A DNA stretch of 8,040 nt. Origin: RGIG2707 sp045600065. GTDB taxonomy: Bacteria > Bacillota > Clostridia > Peptostreptococcales > Anaerovoracaceae. The notes under the pieces were generated by a model. That model had not been told where the DNA came from. It ran no database searches and was given only the letters and a program-made list of their open reading frames with translations. Numbering within the stretch: the first letter of the stretch is position 1; the number at the start of each line of letters is the position of its first letter. Positions 6,867 to 8,040 of this stretch are shown one piece after another. The DNA lies in NCBI GenBank assembly GCA_045600065.1, contig JAZRXE010000106.1, forward strand, positions 1 to 8,040. Reading direction: 5' to 3'. The position numbers were made by a program, and so were the translations under genes.

Positions 6867-7818
6867 AGCAAAAGGAGGTCTGGGAAGGGGCCTGGATTCG
6901 CTGTTTGGCGATCTGAGCTTTGATCCCAAGCCGGAAAGCATAAACGAAGAGGAGCACGCAGAGACGGCAGGACAGAAAAAGCAGAAAGGCGCTGCGGGCT
7001 CATCCTCCAAGGCTGAAGCCCATGCTGCAGAGTCCGCTGAAAGTGTTGTGTATGTTAAGCTCGGAGACATCAAGCCCAATTCACGGCAGCCCAGAAAGCA
7101 ATTCGACGAGGATGCGCTGGAGGAGCTGGCATCATCCATCAGAGAGCACGGAGTGATTCAGCCAGTACTGCTCAGACCGGCAGCCAAGGGCTACGAGCTT
7201 GTCGCCGGAGAAAGACGCTGGCGTGCCGCAAGAAAAGCGGGCCTGAAGTCTATTCCGGCAATAGTCAGGGATCTGGATGACCGGCAGAACAGCTTCTATG
7301 CATTGATCGAAAACATGCAGAGAGAGGATCTGAACATCATCGAAGAGGCCATGGGTCTTGAACAGATGATGGACGAATACGGCCTGACCCAGGACGAGGC
7401 AGCAAGGGCCGTAGGCAAGTCCAGGCCTTATGTTTCCAACGCTTTGAGGCTTTTAAAGCTTCCTGCGGAAATCAGAGATATGGTAAGCGAAAAAAAGCTT
7501 TCGGCTGGTCATGCCAGAGCGATCGCAGGTCTTCAGACCGAGGAGCTTCAGATTGAGGCAGCGCGGCTTGCAGCCGAAGAGGGCTGGTCCGTAAGGAAGA
7601 TAGAGGGCTATACCGGAAGCCGGAAAGCCACAAAAAAGCGCCCGGCGGGCAGAAAGAGAAAAACCGCCGATATTCAGCGTGTGGAAAGGGAAATGTCAGA
7701 AAAGCTCGGAACCAGGGTCAGCATAGCGGGCACAGAGGTCCGCGGCATGCTGCAGCTTGAATACTACAGCCGTGACGAGCTGGAGGCTCTCGTGGAAATA
7801 CTGATGGCAGATAAATAG
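6859..7818 (+). CDS. parB: Chromosome-partitioning protein ParB (Spo0J)
   Basis: ParB/Spo0J is a CTP-dependent DNA clamp that loads at parS, spreads, recruits SMC and stimulates ParA. The product is 319 residues, somewhat longer than Bacillus Spo0J (282). It opens with ARAKGGLGRGLDSLFGD, the conserved N-terminal peptide that activates ParA through an arginine (R10). A low-complexity Ala/Ser/Lys/Glu linker spans about 20-56. The CTP-binding N domain follows, with GERRWRAA at 117-124 and ENMQRED at 151-157. The HTH that reads parS is at about 176-200 (LTQDEAARAVGKSRPYVSN). The C-terminal dimerisation domain ends with LEYYSRDELEALVEIL. A basic stretch near 254-272 (KATKKRPAGRKRK) precedes it. 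The ATG overlaps the parA stop as ATGGCTAG. The two parS sites upstream are its expected targets. Confidence 0.98.
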   Translation: MARAKGGLGRGLDSLFGDLSFDPKPESINEEEHAETAGQKKQKGAAGSSSKAEAHAAESAESVVYVKLGDIKPNSRQPRKQFDEDALEELASSIREHGVIQPVLLRPAAKGYELVAGERRWRAARKAGLKSIPAIVRDLDDRQNSFYALIENMQREDLNIIEEAMGLEQMMDEYGLTQDEAARAVGKSRPYVSNALRLLKLPAEIRDMVSEKKLSAGHARAIAGLQTEELQIEAARLAAEEGWSVRKIEGYTGSRKATKKRPAGRKRKTADIQRVEREMSEKLGTRVSIAGTEVRGMLQLEYYSRDELEALVEILMADK

Positions 7819-7835
7819 CAAGATTATAATTTTCG

Positions 7836-7858
7836 GGGGCTGTGAAAAAAGCAGCCTC
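7836..7858. other. Hairpin after parB, possible left end of an insertion sequence
   Basis: A 7-bp stem (GGGGCTG with CAGCCTC, one G-T pair) closes a 9-nt A-rich loop, 17 nt after the parB stop. There is no T tract on either strand, so it is a poor terminator. Ends beginning with GGGGCTGT-like sequence occur in some Bacillota insertion sequences, which fits the transposase-like frame that follows, but the second end is outside the window. Confidence 0.35.
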
Positions 7859-7865
7859 TAAAAAC

Positions 7866-7908
7866 AAAGGAGGACCAAGAGTTCAAAAGAGCTCAAGGTC
7901 CTTCTTTT
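7866..7908 (+). terminator. Intrinsic terminator downstream of parB
   Basis: A long stem: 7866-7876 pairs with 7897-7907 (one G-T pair), then a 2x2 A-rich internal loop, then GAGTTC with GAGCTC around an AAAA loop. The descending arm ends in TTCTTT and leads to TTTGTGTT. It would end the parA-parB transcript; if an insertion sequence starts near 7835, it may instead belong to that element and shield its transposase from outside transcription. Confidence 0.75.
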
Positions 7909-7924
7909 GTGTTAGAATTTATGT

Positions 7925-8040
7925 GTGAAAACAAATCCAACTTTTTTAAATTTTAAATCAAAACAGGCAATAATGCCACTGTTTGTTTCAGATTTTCTGG
8001 ACATTTGTGATCCGGTGCTGACTTTCGACAGATTTATGGA
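7925..8040 (+). CDS. Possible transposase (IS1182-like), N-terminal fragment cut by window edge
   Basis: The frame is open from 7916 to the window end (38 codons from GTG 7925). It includes MPLFVSDFLDICDPVLTF and then DRFM, which by my recollection resembles the N-terminus of IS1182-type DDE transposases of Clostridia, where a short loop after a 'LSD-like' segment carries DPV or HPV. The start is unclear: GTG 7925 has no ribosome binding site, and ATG 7973 would drop the first 16 residues. The stretch from about 7905 to 7972 is visibly more AT-rich than parB, as expected for acquired DNA. No catalytic residues are in view, so the family call is tentative. A competing 42-codon frame on the - strand ending at 7912 is judged less likely. 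Confidence 0.45.
   Translation, partial: MKTNPTFLNFKSKQAIMPLFVSDFLDICDPVLTFDRFM

Noticed and set aside
7912..8040. - strand frame open for 42 codons as the 3' end of a convergent gene
   Set aside because: Possible, but AT-rich sequence gives such frames by chance, and the + strand frame here has a more protein-like, transposase-like sequence.

Overview
The window is a stretch of bacterial chromosome from the neighbourhood of a replication origin. The gene order jag (C-terminal part) - mnmE - mnmG - rsmG - parA - parB, all on the + strand, is the conserved block that follows rpmH-rnpA-yidC in Bacillota. The strong AGGAGG-type ribosome binding sites, the canonical Bacillota parS sequence, the Jag protein with KH and R3H domains, and the absence of a noc gene between rsmG and parA point to a member of class Clostridia with roughly balanced base composition. 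I cannot place it at family level from this sequence alone.

Layout. 1-743: 3' part of jag, whose reading frame is open to the left edge, followed by a strong hairpin terminator. 794-2173: mnmE. 2268-4148: mnmG, followed by a probable terminator. 4215-4967: rsmG, closed by a clear terminator at 4998-5024. 5025-6056: about 1 kb with no credible gene. It holds two parS sites 850 bp apart (5157 and 6007), a decayed tandem repeat with a period near 35 bp (about 5410-5659), and at its right end a sigma-A-type promoter for parA. 6090-6866 and 6859-7818: parA and parB, overlapping by 8 nt. 7819-8040: hairpins, an AT-rich stretch, and the start of a + strand reading frame that resembles the N-terminus of an IS1182-type transposase, suggesting that an insertion sequence begins just downstream of parB.

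Function. MnmE and MnmG together build the (carboxymethyl)aminomethyl modification on wobble uridine 34 of tRNAs, RsmG methylates 16S rRNA, and Jag is an RNA-binding protein linked to cell envelope control. ParA, ParB and the two parS sites form a chromosome segregation system whose DNA centre lies beside its own genes. The least explained part of the window is the gene-free parS region with its degenerate repeat array, one unit of which resembles the left flank and first half of the left parS site.
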